Shown here: in pieces, positions 1 to 12,045 of the stretch
Layout: each line of letters opens with the position of its first letter
Position numbering within the stretch: the first letter of the stretch is position 1
DNA from: Anas platyrhynchos
Taxonomy: Eukaryota > Chordata > Aves > Anseriformes > Anatidae
Length of the DNA stretch: 64,000 bases
Assembly: GCF_047663525.1 (NCBI RefSeq)
Contig: NC_092621.1
Coordinates: 11,791,001 to 11,855,000 of the forward strand
Direction: 5' to 3'
Position numbers and translations under genes: made by a program
Notes under the pieces: generated by a model
Told to the model about the DNA's origin: nothing
The model's database searches: none
The model's input: the letters and a program-made list of their open reading frames with translations, nothing else

Positions 1-335
1 GATGACATCCACCGTCTCCCCCCACCTACCCTATACCTATGATGGTGATGCCATCATACAAGGTGACAAAGTTGGTCAAGCACGACTTCCCCATGGTGAA
101 TCCATGCTGACTACTCCTCATAACATTCTTCTCTTCCAATTGCTTGGAGATGGCCTCCAGAACAAGCTGCTCCAATACCTTTCCAGGGACAGAGGTGAGA
201 CTGACTGGCTTGTAGTTTCCTGGATCCTCCTTCCTGCCCTTCTTGAAGACCGGAGTGACATTGGTTATCCTCCAGTCTTCAGGCACCTCTCCTGACAGAA
301 GCCAACTTGCCAGACACCACTGACTTGATCTGGGC
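1..335 (-). mobile_element. CR1 LINE fragment (reverse transcriptase, early part), cut by window edge
   Basis: The minus strand encodes VPEDWRITNVTPVFKKGRKE then NYKPVSLTSVPGKVLEQLVL and HGFTMGKSCLTN, which are reverse transcriptase blocks 1-2 of CR1 ORF2. Its 5' part is missing and its 3' part lies beyond the left edge. Because the N-terminal part sits to the left of the next copy, it is a separate insertion. Confidence 0.88.
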
Positions 336-1266
336 TCTCTGTAAGTTTACTGCTCAGAAGTGTTGGATTTTCACAGAGTAAAAGCTATCTTTCCTTTCCC
401 TTGCCTAAAAAGTAAAGATCAAATTTGTTGTGGTTGTTCAAGGAGAAATATCATTATTGTCCACTTTCTTCTGCCCAGGCTACAGTGGAAAAAAATACTT
501 ACTTTAGGTAGCCAATTTCTATATTTATAGATCATAGCTGGGCATAGCTGGGTATACAATAGACTGTGAAACTAACTGAACTGAATTAGAAGGGGAATCA
601 TGTTGGTTTGGATTAAAGTGATGCTATCATAATCACTTAAACTTGTGGAGATTTTTTTTTCTTTGTTTTTCTCTTCTATGTGTTAGAACAACACCTGCAA
701 AATTTGCCCCTGTGATTTTACTAATGAAAATACTTTGGGTGGTTTCTTGGACTCGATTCAGCTTTGGATGGCCACCTCTGACATGCACAGAACAATGGCT
801 GCCTTGTTCCTTACACGCACTTGTCTCCATCAAAGAATCAGTTACAGTTTGAGATAAGTAGCAAGGGCTGAAATACAAACATCTGCTGTACCTTTCCAAC
901 AATTCTGTCCAGAGCACTTAAAAGGCTTTGAAGAGCAAAGATTGTTTCTGAACTAGATTTAGTAACTCTAAAATACATACCCATGTTGTTTGTAGAACAA
1001 ATGCTATGAATACTGTCATGGTGTTCCTCAAAACCAGAGTTGAAATCAGACATCTCACTGTCAACCAACAGTGTTGGATTGCTGTTATGTGTTATATCTC
1101 ACACCAGGAGCTATCCTGATGTGTTACTTTCACATCTATTCCCATATAAATGCAATAGAAGTCTCACACTATAACAAAACCAGGCTTTCTACACTTGGGC
1201 TGAATGTTCATCACTACAGTCAGTATTGGTTTACATAGTACCATCAGCCCAGGAACTCATTCATCT
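336..1266. other. Intergenic, no gene seen
   Basis: AT-rich sequence between two CR1 copies. I see no exon-like homology, RNA gene or clear repeat. Confidence 0.5.
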
Positions 1267-2309
1267 TAATCACAGAATCACAGAATCTCTAGGTTGGAAG
1301 AGACCTCAAGATCATCGAGTCCAACCTCTAACCTAACACTAACAGTACCCACTAAACCATATCCCTAAGCTCTACATCTAAACGTCTTTTGAAGACTTCC
1401 AGGGATGGTGACACCACCACCTCCCTGGGCAGCCCGTTCCAGTGCCTAACAACCCTTTCAGTAAAGAAATTCTTCCTAACATCTAACCTAAAACTCCCCT
1501 GGCGTAACTTTAGCCCATTCCCCCTCGTCCTGTCACCAGGCACATGGGAGAACAGGCCAACCCCCACCTCGCTACAGCCTCCTTTAATGTACTTATATAG
1601 AGCAATAAGGTCACCCCTGAGCCTCCTCTTCTCCAGGCTGAACAAGCCCAGCTCCCTCAGCCGCTCCTCATAGGACTTGCTCTCCAGGCCCCTCACCAGC
1701 TTCGTCGCCCTTCTTTGGACCCGCTCAAGCACCTCGATGTCCTTCTTGTAGCGAGGGGCCCAAAACTGAACACAGTACTCGAGGTGCGGCCTCACCAGAG
1801 CCGAGTACAGGGGGACGATCACCTCCCTAGCCCTGCTGGTCACACTGTTTCTGATACAAGCCAGGATGCCGTTGGCCTTCTTGGCCACCTGAGCACACTG
1901 CTGGCTCATATTCAGCCGACTGTCCACCATCACTCCCAGGTCCTTCTCTGCCTGGCAGCTCTCCAACCATTCCTCTCCCTGCCTGTAGCTCTGCTTGGGG
2001 TTATTGCGCCCCAGGTGCAGGACCCGGCACTTGGCCTTGTTGAACTTCATACAGTTGACCTCAGCCCATCGGTGCAGCCTATCCAGATCCTCCTGCAGAG
2101 CCTTCCTACCCTCGAGCAGATCGACACACGCACCTAGCTTGATGTCATCTGCAAACTTACTGAGGGTGCACTCAATGCCGTCATCCAGATCATTGATGAA
2201 GATGTTAAAGAGGACCGGCCCCAGCACCGAGCCCTGGGGGACGCCACTAGTGACTGGCCTCCAACTGGACTTGGCTCCATTTACCACAACTCTTTGGGCC
2301 CGGCTATCC
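1267..2309 (-). mobile_element. CR1 LINE, 5'-truncated, with an uninterrupted 311-codon ORF2 end
   Basis: The minus strand reads without a stop from [20 protein letters not shown] to the natural ORF2 end (2287 to 1352). It includes the reverse transcriptase catalytic FADD box and the conserved [15 protein letters not shown] and RDRTRGNG-type blocks. The 3' end at 1272-1287 is two copies of the ATTCTGTG tail octamer. The intact frame suggests a fairly young copy. Confidence 0.95.
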
Positions 2310-4007
2310 TGATGGAAAACGTGTTTTATTTTTTAAGCCAGATCAGTTCGTTGATGTGGTTTGCAGTTGTGTTGGTATGGCAGAGCTGGAGATCTGCAAG
2401 GAGAGCAACAAGCTGCCAGAGAGGGAGGGCAGAAACTGTTTAGCACTGGCACTGAAGTCTCCCTATGTCTTTTCTCCTGCACGTTAATTAATGAGTAAAT
2501 TATGTGAAAAGGTGGAAGAAAACAGTTTTAATCCTGTTGACAGATCTTGTTCCAGTAACATGATTTTTTGTTTTTCATGATTTGGGGATATCATTGAACT
2601 ATTGTTGGCTTTTCAGAGAATGCAAGAAACACTTTGAAGTTGTTGTAGGAAACAAAGAGCTGAAAAATTCTCCAAGCTCATCACACCTCTTTCTCTGCCA
2701 TCAGAAGCAGTCATATGCCTCTCCATGCAAAAAACATGTGTAATAAATACCTTTTACAGATGGATCCATCTCTGTTTTTAAACTAATTAGAAATTTGACC
2801 AGCCATTCCCTTTTTCAGAAGGGCTTTCTATAGCACAGTGCTTGAACATTAGGGACTGTCCATATATTCAGTTCATATGAATGTGAAAAAAGAACCAGGT
2901 CATTTTTCCCCCTTCATCTGAAAAGCACCTACTTACATAACTGTTGGCTAAATGTGCCGCACAGCATTTTATCAGATGCCATTCCAGAAACATGAAGAAG
3001 TAATGTTACTTTGTATATTTCTTTCTGTAAACTTTCAAGAGATTGTAGTGGAAAAACAACCAGGTCAAGATATGAAGAGCTTCATGGTGTCTACTACTGT
3101 TATTAGCAGCACAGCTTGGTGGAACACTTGGATTCTAGTCCCTAGCTGAAGCCATGCAGACAAATATTTTCGCCGTGATGTGGAAATCAGATGAACAACT
3201 GATTTACAAAGTATCAAGATTTGGACCCAAGCAATGGTCATGTAGCTGTGCACTGTATGATCAAAGCCCAGTTTGATGGATGAAAAACATTTGTATAATC
3301 TCCACAGAAGCCTTCAAAATCTACTTCAGAAATTTACCCAAGATATAGATAGTTTTGCAACCTATGCACAAATGGAATAAGTACCTGTGCATTTATGGAA
3401 TAAAAGAGCTTCTATTGTAAGAAGCAGAGTTTTGTTTTGTTTTGTTTTGTTTTTCTAAAACAACAGATAGTGATTTAAAATGTTTAATTAATGATATTAA
3501 TTAAAGATATAATGCTTTTTCTTCTTCCTTCTTTTAATCATATTCAGAGAGAAAGTCAGTGCGTGGTTTATTTCACCTGTTAAGATTTGCAAAATACTCC
3601 AAAGATGTGTGCTTTACTGAGTAACAACAACAAATATCATGGTGAAAGAATCATTTGAGACTTCCTGTAGACCAAAATCCATCATATGTGACAGAAGACA
3701 GAGAACAAGGATTTCAATCCTTGGTATCCATTTAAGACACTGCAGTTCTCATGACTGTAGAAAAGGTGTCTAAGCAAAAATAAGCATGGTCAGAAATCTA
3801 AATAATCCCTGTTTTTTGTTTGTTTGTTTGTTTGTTTTTTAAGGTAGACTGCATAGTCTTGGTATAGGTCAGCTGTGGTCAAGCACATAAGTAGTATCAA
3901 TAAAGTAAAATAGGAGGAATTACCATCTTTATTAAGCATCAAGGTTGAAGATAAAGATTAGTATATGTAGAACCAGAGCTGAAAGTGGAGTCCATTCAGT
4001 GTTATCT

Positions 4008-4040
<33 letters not shown>

Positions 4041-5243
4041 AAGTCTGTGTTGGTCATTCTTTACAGCAAGGAGTGATGTGCAATACCCAGCATTGTCAGG
4101 AATAGGGGGGAGGTTCTAGGTGGAAGAGACTGAGTGGATGATGAAGACACAACTCATGGAGAGGCCAAATCTCTAACAAGGCAAGTTCTAAATTTGCTTC
4201 AACATGTTACAGATAGTCCCTACAAACAACATGGAATAAACATAATAAAAATAGCTCAAAGTCACATCCATTCTGGAAGCGACCGGTCTGAAACAAGGGA
4301 CTTTGGGTACTGGTCTCCAGCCTCTAGCTGTCTGGCTGGCTCCTGCTGCCAGATACCAGATATGCCAGAACAACTGCATGTATAATTGCTACCTATCCCC
4401 ATTATGTCAGTTTGATTTGAGTTGAAAAGGTGTTTCTGCTAAAGTAGGTCATTTGACAGAACCAGGCTAGGGAGTGGCTTCATATGAAGAGATGACAAGA
4501 TACTGGAGGGGGTGATAATTTCCAGCGTACTAGAGAAAACAGCTCCAGGTGAACTTCAGTAACAAATTCCTTATTCTAAGGCAGCTGCACCCAAGATGGC
4601 GTATGGGGCTCGAGTGACCTGGAAAGTAACATAAACTTTTAAGCAGACAATATCTCGTTTTACCATCTTTCATTTGCCGGTGGTTTACTCTAGGTGCCAA
4701 TGTTAACCAGTACTCTTGTTTAAAGGGGTAATTGACCTTAGTACGTTCATGAAAGGAAAGTTTTAAATACAGAGCCTAGCAGCACAGACTGCGTAAGTAT
4801 GTGCTACATGCAATGAACAATGTAGTGCTTTCCTGGTGCGGCTTTGAGTATGGGAGAATCACTCGGAGACAGGGCCAGAATTGTGACAAGCAAACGGGGA
4901 GACACCAGAGAGACATGAGTGCTATGACAAGTGTAGTTATGATTACAATTTGTCAGCAAAAGGCCTGCAATCATACAGTCTGCATTAGCTTACCAAATGC
5001 TTGTGTAATTAGATGAAACGGGCGTCAACAGTGCACTTAGAATTGAAAACAGTGCACTTAGAGTGCAGCTGCCAGTCAGTCTGTGCTAAACTGGGAGAAC
5101 ATTTCCAGTAGGCTCTATCCTGTGTTTGGTTCTAATCCAAAAAGTCATTGGGTTGTATGAGGAAGGAAAGGGTACATGTTAAAAATCTGTGAACATGCCA
5201 AGATGAAAAGAGGGTTGATAAATACTTTCAAAATTTGAAAATG
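2310..5243. other. Intergenic, simple repeats only
   Basis: AT-rich, with TTTTG repeats (3427-3452), GTTT repeats (3811-3840) and a 30-base poly(A) (4009-4038). A CpG-containing patch with a YY1-like motif (4593-4601) and a 15-bp direct repeat (5027-5041, 5048-5062) is unexplained. No gene recognised. Confidence 0.5.
4009..4038 (+). repeat. Poly(A) tract, 30 bases
   Basis: Uninterrupted run of A. AATAAA lies about 110 nt upstream, but I find no recognisable retrocopied gene. Confidence 0.9.
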
Positions 5244-5795
5244 ATCATAGAATCAAAGAATCATCAAATGGTTTTGGTTGGAAGGGACCTCAAAGATCAC
5301 CTAGTTCCAACCCTCCTGCCATGGGCAGCAACACCTCCCACCAGACCAGGGTGCCCAATGTCCCATCCAGCTTGGCCTTGAACACTCCCAGGGATGGGGC
5401 ATCCACAGCTTCTCTGGGCAGCCTGTGCCAGGGCCTCACCACCTTCTGAGTAAATAATTTCCTCCTAACATCTAATATAAACCTATCCTCTTTTAGTTTA
5501 AAGCCATTCCCCCTTATCCTATCACTCCAGCCCCCAAGAAAGAGTCCCTCCCCAGTAGTCCTGCAGCCCCCCTTTAGGCACTGGAAGGCCGCTGCAAGGT
5601 CTCCCTGGAGTTTTCTTCTCCAGGCTGAACACCCCCAACTCCTTCAGCCTGTCTCCATAGGAGAGGTGCTCTAGCCCTTTGGTCATCTCCATGGTCTTCC
5701 TCTGGACTCGTCCCAATAAGTCAACGTCCTTCTTGTGTTGGGGGCCCCAGACCTGGGTGCAGGACTCCAGGACCATTGAGTGGTCCATCTGTCAG
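5244..5795 (-). mobile_element. CR1 LINE 3' fragment
   Basis: The 3' end (atagaatcaaagaatcat) is at the left, followed by the typical CR1 3' region. The minus-strand protein remnant reads QVWGPQHKKDVDLLGRVQRK and GLEHLSYGDRLKELGVFSLE. The copy is 5'-truncated with frame damage. Confidence 0.93.
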
Positions 5796-7247
5796 CTTCA
5801 TGTCTCTCCAACTTAGAGACAAGGAGATCATGGGGGACAGTTTCAACATCATAATGAACACAAGAGGTAGTTGGAAGTCAATCGGTTTAATAATGTGAGG
5901 TGCTTTGGCATACAGAAAACTATAAAAAAAAAACAGAGAAAAGCTTAATACTGTACAGAATAGCTCTGCAGAAAATATTTTGGTCATCCTAATGAGCCAC
6001 AAACTAAAGGCGAGTGAGCAATGTAATGCTGTTATATTAGCAGAATTGCTTTATGTCAAGTATGAGCAATAGCCCTCTCTGCTCTGTTGGAGCACTATGT
6101 TTGATTTGAGCAGTATGTTTTGAGAGAAAAGCAGATAAACTGGAGAGTTCAGAAGAGAAGAAGCACGTCCCCCAAGACAGGTTCAAAAGTTAAGTTTGCT
6201 TAGTCTAGGAAAAAGATCAAAAAGAGATGTTATGGTCCTTCCATATGTAACAGATGTTTTAAAGATAGTGATCAGGTGTGTTTTTTTTTTTTTCTGTTCT
6301 GTACTATTGCCAAGATATCCCTCCTCATTCTTCCAGGTAAACTGTGAATAAATCAAACTTTTTATCTCCCCTCAGAATATCCTTTTCCCTATATAAATAA
6401 CTAACAGCAGAGTTCCTCAAGAATCCAAGTTCTGGCAGCTACCACAAAGAAGAGTGTTCTACCCTCTATCCCTGTAGTTATAGAAGTTTGAAATATTTTT
6501 TCAGTTCAGTATTATTTTAAGTAAGATTCTAAATACTTCCAACTGAAAAAGACACAAAGAAATAAGCCTTATATAACTCATCACAAGTGGCTTGACAAAA
6601 ATTACAATGAAGATGGTGTTGTTTGCTTCAGCTTTCTTGTGTTTTGAACCAATGTTATTGGAATGTATCCACAAAACATCATTAAACAGTGATGATCATA
6701 AGAAGATCACCAGAACATTTGAGTCATGTCTAAAAAGAGAGACCAAGGACATACTTTGCCAATAAAATAAATTATACTCTGAAAATGTGTGAAATTAAGT
6801 CATAACTGCAATGAAAAATATGGTGAAATGAAAAAATAAACAAACAAACAAAATAACACACACACACACACACAAAAACAACCAACCAACCAAACAAAAA
6901 AAAAAAAAACACTTAGATTTCAGCACCTCTTTTCCCTTCACTGTCTGCCATTTCCCCCCAAAACCTCTGAGAGAGCATGTGCTGGAGAAGTGGAGAAGCT
7001 AAAGCAAGAATTCTTTCTTCTTTGGTAGCTGGAGGAGATCATTTCCAGTGCTATGGAGTATGATGGAGGTTTCTTAGAGTAAGAAACTGAGTTTGGAAAA
7101 TGGATGTTTATGGACTGCACCAAAAAAATGGCTCTGGAAACTCATTTCTTGCATCTAATTGTATTACATATGAAACTCCTCTTGTGCCGCATCATCATGC
7201 TTCTGACATGCTGTCTAAGGCTCTGCTCATGACTGCTCATGCTCAGT
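5796..7247. other. Intergenic, no gene seen
   Basis: AT-rich sequence. It contains a compound (CAAA)n/(CA)n/(CCAA)n tract at 6832-6910 and a poly(T) at 6281-6294. Confidence 0.5.
6832..6910. repeat. Compound microsatellite
   Basis: Successive CAAA, CA and CCAA units end in poly(A). Confidence 0.85.
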
Positions 7248-8236
7248 TTCTGTGACTGGCGGTGTTCCACAGGGGTCGGTGCTGGGTCCAGTTTAGTTCA
7301 ACATCTTCATTGATGACCTTGATGAGGGAATACTGTCCACCCTCAGCAAGTACACCGATGACACAAAGCTGGGAGGAGTGGCTGACACGCCACAAGGCTG
7401 TGCTGCCATTCAGCGAGACCTGGACTGGCTGGAGAGATGGGCAGGAAGAAACCAAATGAGGTTTAACAAGAGCAAGTGTAGAGTCCTGCACCTGGGAAGG
7501 AACAACCACGTGTATCAGTACAGGCTGGGGGATGACCTGCTGGAGAGGAGCTCTGAGGAGAAGGACCTGGGGGTCCTGGTGGACGACAGGCTGACCATGA
7601 GCCAGCATTGTGCCCTTGTGGCCAAGAGGGCTAATGGGATCCTGGCTGCATTAAAAGGATTGTGGCCAGCAGGTCAAGGGATGTGATCCTCCCCCTCTAC
7701 TCTGCCCTGGTCAGGCCTCACCTGGAGTACTGTGTCCAGTTCTGGGCTCCCCAGTACAAGAAAGACAAGGATCTCCTGGAAAGAGTCCAGCGGAAGGCCA
7801 CAAAGATGATACGGGGCCTGGAGCATCTTCCTTATGAGGAAATGCTGAGAGAGCTGGCTCTGTTCAGCCCTCAGAAGAGAAGACTGAGAGGGGATCTCAT
7901 CAATGTGTATAAATACCTGAGGTGTGGGAGATAGAGGGATCTGGCCAACCTCTTCTCAGTGGTTTGTGGGGACAGGACAAGGAGCAATGGCCACAAGATG
8001 GAGCACAGAAAGTTCCGCACCAACATGTGAAAGAACTTCTTCATGGTGAGGGTGACGGAGCACTGGGACAGGCTGCCCAGGGAGGTTGAGGAGTCTCCTT
8101 CTCTGGAGATATTCAAGGCCCGTTTGGACGCCTACCTGGGCAGCCTGCTCTAGGGAACCTGCTCTGGCAGGTGGGTTGGACCTGATGATTTCAAGGTCCC
8201 TTCCAATCTCTACAATTCTGTGATTCCATGTGATTC
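7248..8236 (+). mobile_element. CR1 LINE, 5'-truncated, decayed ORF2
   Basis: The + strand encodes GVPQG, then YTDDTKLGG where the catalytic box is YTDD rather than Y/FADD, then [20 protein letters not shown] and [20 protein letters not shown]. The frame shifts near 7380 and 7670 and a stop lies at 7932. It ends in attctgtgattc (8214-8225). Confidence 0.93.
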
Positions 8237-9751
8237 ATACAGGAGGTGAAGGAACAGTTTGGTGTCCATGGTGTGGAAATCACAACTTATTCTTGTAAAA
8301 GTGTCAGGAAGGATGCCTGATCATGCTTATTATTTTTTATGGTAGACATAATCTATGAAATTTAACTTTTTATTGTAGAGTTATTATGGAAGTATATCCG
8401 TGGTCTGCTGTTACAGGCACAGAAAACATTATTTTCTGGAAAAATAAAAAGTAAATCAGCAATATCTATGGGAAACAGAAACTCTTCAGAATTTGGAATT
8501 CCATTACTATAAATATATATAATTTGTTAAAATAATTATTAATTATTTAAACCACTCTTTCAGACTTCAAATTCTGAAATGAACACTAAAATGAAACATA
8601 ATGTTCTAAAATCTTTTGCTTGGGACAAAAAAGGTCACCATCTAAGATTCTGGACAATTCCGTGTATGACCAAAAAGGTTTTTTTGTAGTAGAATAACTT
8701 GGTGACGCTCAGTTATGGTAAAAGTAATTTAAAGTAGCTACAAAAACCAAGGATATGTCTAAGAGTCAGAAGCATGGGAAAAAAAATACCAACTGGATTT
8801 TCTACATCAGTTCATTGTAATAGTTTAAGTTGTGATTAAGGACAGTTAAAGACATGTGATTTTAATTTTTAGTTTATCATCCCTCCTCCTCAGTGTATGA
8901 CAACTCTAGCATCTTATTTGCCTTTTTAATTGACTTAGTCTAGTTAAATGATTAGTTTAAATGACACAGTCTTATCTTCACCAAAAAGTAGGAAATAGAA
9001 GGCAGAAGCTCCAAACCTTCATCTCACAGCCCACACACAAGATTCAGAGTGGAGAACAGAGTGTGAGTCACAAATCCACACAAATGTAGACTGTATATCT
9101 TTTTCTGAGACCAGTAGTGAAAAAAAAAATCCATGAAAAACAAAAAATGGTTTTACTGTTGTTTTGTTTTGTTTTCCCTTAATATTTTAAAGTGCAAATC
9201 TTCTACTGATACTTTGAAGGTGACATTTTATTGTAAAGATAAAAGTTTGGAAAAATATCCTAATCCTGGATATGTCACTTGCGTTAACAGTATGACATGC
9301 ATAATTTCTATGAAAAGAAAATAGGAAAGATCAGAGTTTGACTGAATGCACACCTACTACTTTTCATGCTGGGAGATAAAACATTGTTGACAACTGTATA
9401 TATGCTAAAACTTCAGCCAAGTGAGTGAAATTTGAAGTATAGCTAAATCTCTGAGATACAAGAGAAACATGAGACATGAGTTATGACTGGTATGCTTGTT
9501 ACAAAGAAGCAAAAGGTCAAATCTAGTTTTTATTAGAAAAAAAGAAAAAAAATCACCCAGCATCTCACATCTTTAAAAGGCCCAAGTGATCTTAATAGGA
9601 GTGAACCATGGTTTTAAGTTTCACCTGAAGTTTTTAACTTATGATCCTAGTATCTGTAACTATGAAACAGGATGCTGTCTACATTTGACCAAATAGAACT
9701 TCACTGTGTTTTATTAAAAAAAATGTAATAACAAAAAAGCTTGGTGGTAGA

Positions 9752-9796
9752 GAACAAACTGAATCTGAACAAACTGAATCTGAACAAACTGAATTC
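9752..9796 (+). repeat. 15-bp minisatellite, 3 units
   Basis: Unit gaacaaactgaatct at 9752, 9767 and 9782; the third differs in the last two bases. Confidence 0.9.
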
Positions 9797-10267
9797 CTTC
9801 AGTACTGAGTAATTTAAATGCATTATTACCCCCCAGCTGCAGGCATGAAGAAAGAGTTGTAAGCAGGAAAATTGAACAGGACCTGCATTCTGGGACACAG
9901 GTGGGACAAGCTGTCACTGTATAGACTATGCTTCCAGTCTACCAATGGTCAGTGTGGGGGTTTCACACTGACCAATTTTCATTTGTTTCTCATTCTCTCT
10001 CACTCTTCTCATGCTTCATTTCTATCTTAATTAGCTGCTATTTTTAGTTTTCCTAAACAAAATATAAACCAAATAACATAATTCCAGTCAAACTCTGCAA
10101 CACGTTTTTCCAACAAATTCAAATCCAGCAGAAACATCCAGACATTCAGCTGTTGATAATCATCAAAGCACACCGAAATTAATTTATACTGACTTAGAAT
10201 CCACTTGAGTCTAATCACACATCTTTAATTATTCTGTTTAAGAACAAAGCCAGGAAAACATTCATTC

Positions 10268-10328
10268 TTTTTTGTTTGTTTGTTTGTTGTTTTTTTGTTT
10301 TGTTTTGTTTTGTTTTTGTTTTGTTTTG
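10268..10328. repeat. (TTTG)n/(TTTTG)n microsatellite
   Basis: Short runs of TTTG change to TTTTG units with minor interruptions. Confidence 0.85.
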
Positions 10329-10412
10329 TGCCATAAATCCTATTACCTAAAGCTGAGAGTTGAGAACAGGGCATCCTCTGGAATTATTTTTCCCAGCACT
10401 TCGTGTTTCGCT

Positions 10413-10426
10413 GCTGCCATCTTCTG
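10413..10426 (-). promoter_or_regulatory. CTCF-like motif
   Basis: The minus strand reads CAGAAGATGGCAGC, matching the core CANNAGRNGGCRSY, with a favourable C before it. A sequence match only. Confidence 0.35.
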
Positions 10427-11858
10427 GAAGGAAAAAAAATAAAAAATGTTTTCCTACAGTTCTTCCAATCTCTTTTTGAAATATTTAATCATTTTTGTCA
10501 TCTCTTTAACAATATCAGTACAAGATTTTGTTCATATACGGATAAGATATTTTACCTATAAGTCTTGCAATGTGTTCTCTGTTATCCAGTTCTAATTCTT
10601 TCACACAAGAAGTATTTTAGAAGTGCAAATCTAAAAATTATTATTAAAACCAAACATTCTCTGTATCATTACACTCTGTATTGCTACAGATCATCATATA
10701 TATTATTAACTGTAGCTGTTTAAGATTTTTTTTTCTCAGTATTTATGCTGCGTGTTTTATTTTTAGACAGCAAATTATTCAGGTCTATTCTGTAGACCTG
10801 TTTCCATCTTTAAATTCATATTTACTAAACCTTTCCTTTTGAATATTTTAAAAAACATATAAACATTTGCATTAGTTGTTAAGCTCCTACATTTGTGATC
10901 ATGTAATGTGGTCATGTTCGCACAACTGTCCCTCACTCATGCATAACCACTATGAGAAAAACATACAAAACTGCTTATCTTTTCTGAACTTTTTTCTCAC
11001 AGCACCTGAGGCCATAGCATCTGAGATGCTCTTACATTCACCTAAGAACACTTTAATTGAATAAAAGACTTGAAAACCCCAAACCATTTGCAGATGAAGA
11101 GGAAGCTGCTACCACAAGCATCTTTGTACACGAGGAGGCAGTAGTGTAAAGCACCCAGCTGTATGCCTGACCTCTGGTCTCAACTCTTCAAAGGCCCCTT
11201 CCAAATCAGGAGTCTATACCTGGATTTCTTTAAAATGTGGAGTTTTGTAATAAATGTCTTTCCTAAACCAGGTCACTTAGCTACTAGATATACAACTGCT
11301 CTGGAAGCCCATGGATACCATGAAGATGTAAATGGAAATACTATTTATTTTTACATAAAAACAACACCAGGGAAAGAAGGAGAGGAAGGTTACAATAGCA
11401 AAAAGTTGTGCCTGAATATTATGCCCGTTTCTCAGAGAAGTCAGTGCCCTCCAGCCCCCATGATGCTAAGCCTCTCCTCAGGACAGTGCTAAGCGAAGCA
11501 AACTCCTGCAGTCCACATCTGACCCTCCATTCACCCCCTTCCTGCCCAGGTTATGACTGAATTTCTTCAGAATCTCTTTTTTTTTTTTTTTTTTAAGTGG
11601 GAAATTGGACATTGCTCCATCAGATTTTGTGGGTCTCCTTTGCAAAGAGAACTCCGAATAATTAGTTGATCCACCCTTCAACGACTCTCCCTGGCTTTGG
11701 AGATCTGGCTGAAGCGTCCCCCCTCAATCAGGGGGGAGCCCTGAAAGTGCACCGGGTGCTTCTCCCCCCGGTCCTGCCGCCCTGCTGGAGGGGCAGGCTG
11801 CCGGCAAGAGGGCAGCAGGGACGCGGGGACAGCGCCCTGAGGGCTGCTGACAGGAGCT

Positions 11859-11868
11859 CCGCCATTTT
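11859..11868 (-). promoter_or_regulatory. YY1-type site
   Basis: The minus strand reads aaaatggcgg, close to the YY1 consensus AARATGGCGGC, inside the TARS1 CpG island about 275 nt before the ATG. Confidence 0.4.
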
Positions 11869-12007
11869 GGGCTGCGGGCACCCCCAGCCAGCCGCCACCC
11901 CACGGCCCCTCCCGCCGCCCTCACACCCCAGCATCCCCGTCCCTCTTCTTCCCGGCTCGGCTCCATTCAGCCGTGCTCAGCCCTGCCCGGTGCTGCCCAC
12001 CGGACCC

Positions 12008-12012
12008 ATTGG
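12008..12012 (-). promoter_or_regulatory. Inverted CCAAT box
   Basis: The + strand reads cccattggctc, so the minus strand reads gagCCAATggg, a good NF-Y context. It lies 26 nt before the C/EBP-ATF element. Confidence 0.5.
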
Positions 12013-12037
12013 CTCGGCTCTGTGGAGCCGCCTCCGG

Positions 12038-12045
12038 TTGCATCA
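12038..12045 (+). promoter_or_regulatory. C/EBP-ATF response element (amino acid response element)
   Basis: TTGCATCA (reverse complement TGATGCAA) is the core bound by ATF4 heterodimers in genes such as CHOP and TRIB3. It sits 97 nt before the TARS1 ATG. Cytosolic synthetase genes, TARS1 included, are known ATF4 targets, so induction on amino acid shortage or ER stress is likely. Confidence 0.7.

Larger units (their letters stand above)
8237..11689. other. Intergenic upstream of TARS1, no gene seen
   Basis: AT-rich sequence. It holds a three-copy 15-bp minisatellite (9752-9796), TTTG/TTTTG repeats (10268-10328), a CTCF-like motif (10413-10426) and poly(T) (11577-11594). Confidence 0.5.

Noticed and set aside
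1715-2312. Open frames on the + strand opposite CR1
   Set aside because: Shadows of the minus-strand CR1 ORF2, which carries the recognisable reverse transcriptase.
4009-4038. Poly(A) as proof of a processed pseudogene
   Set aside because: No source gene or target-site duplication is visible, so only the homopolymer is annotated.
7243-7934. Reverse transcriptase-like proteins as possible domesticated genes
   Set aside because: They are pieces of one frameshifted CR1 copy with its normal 3' tail.
9752-9796. Three regular repeats as a CRISPR-like array
   Set aside because: The 15-bp units are directly tandem with no spacers, in a vertebrate genome; a small minisatellite.
11163-11492. 109-codon open frame just upstream of the TARS1 CpG island
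   Set aside because: It suggested a divergent gene, but it runs in the same direction as TARS1, has no recognisable domain and has no CpG promoter of its own.
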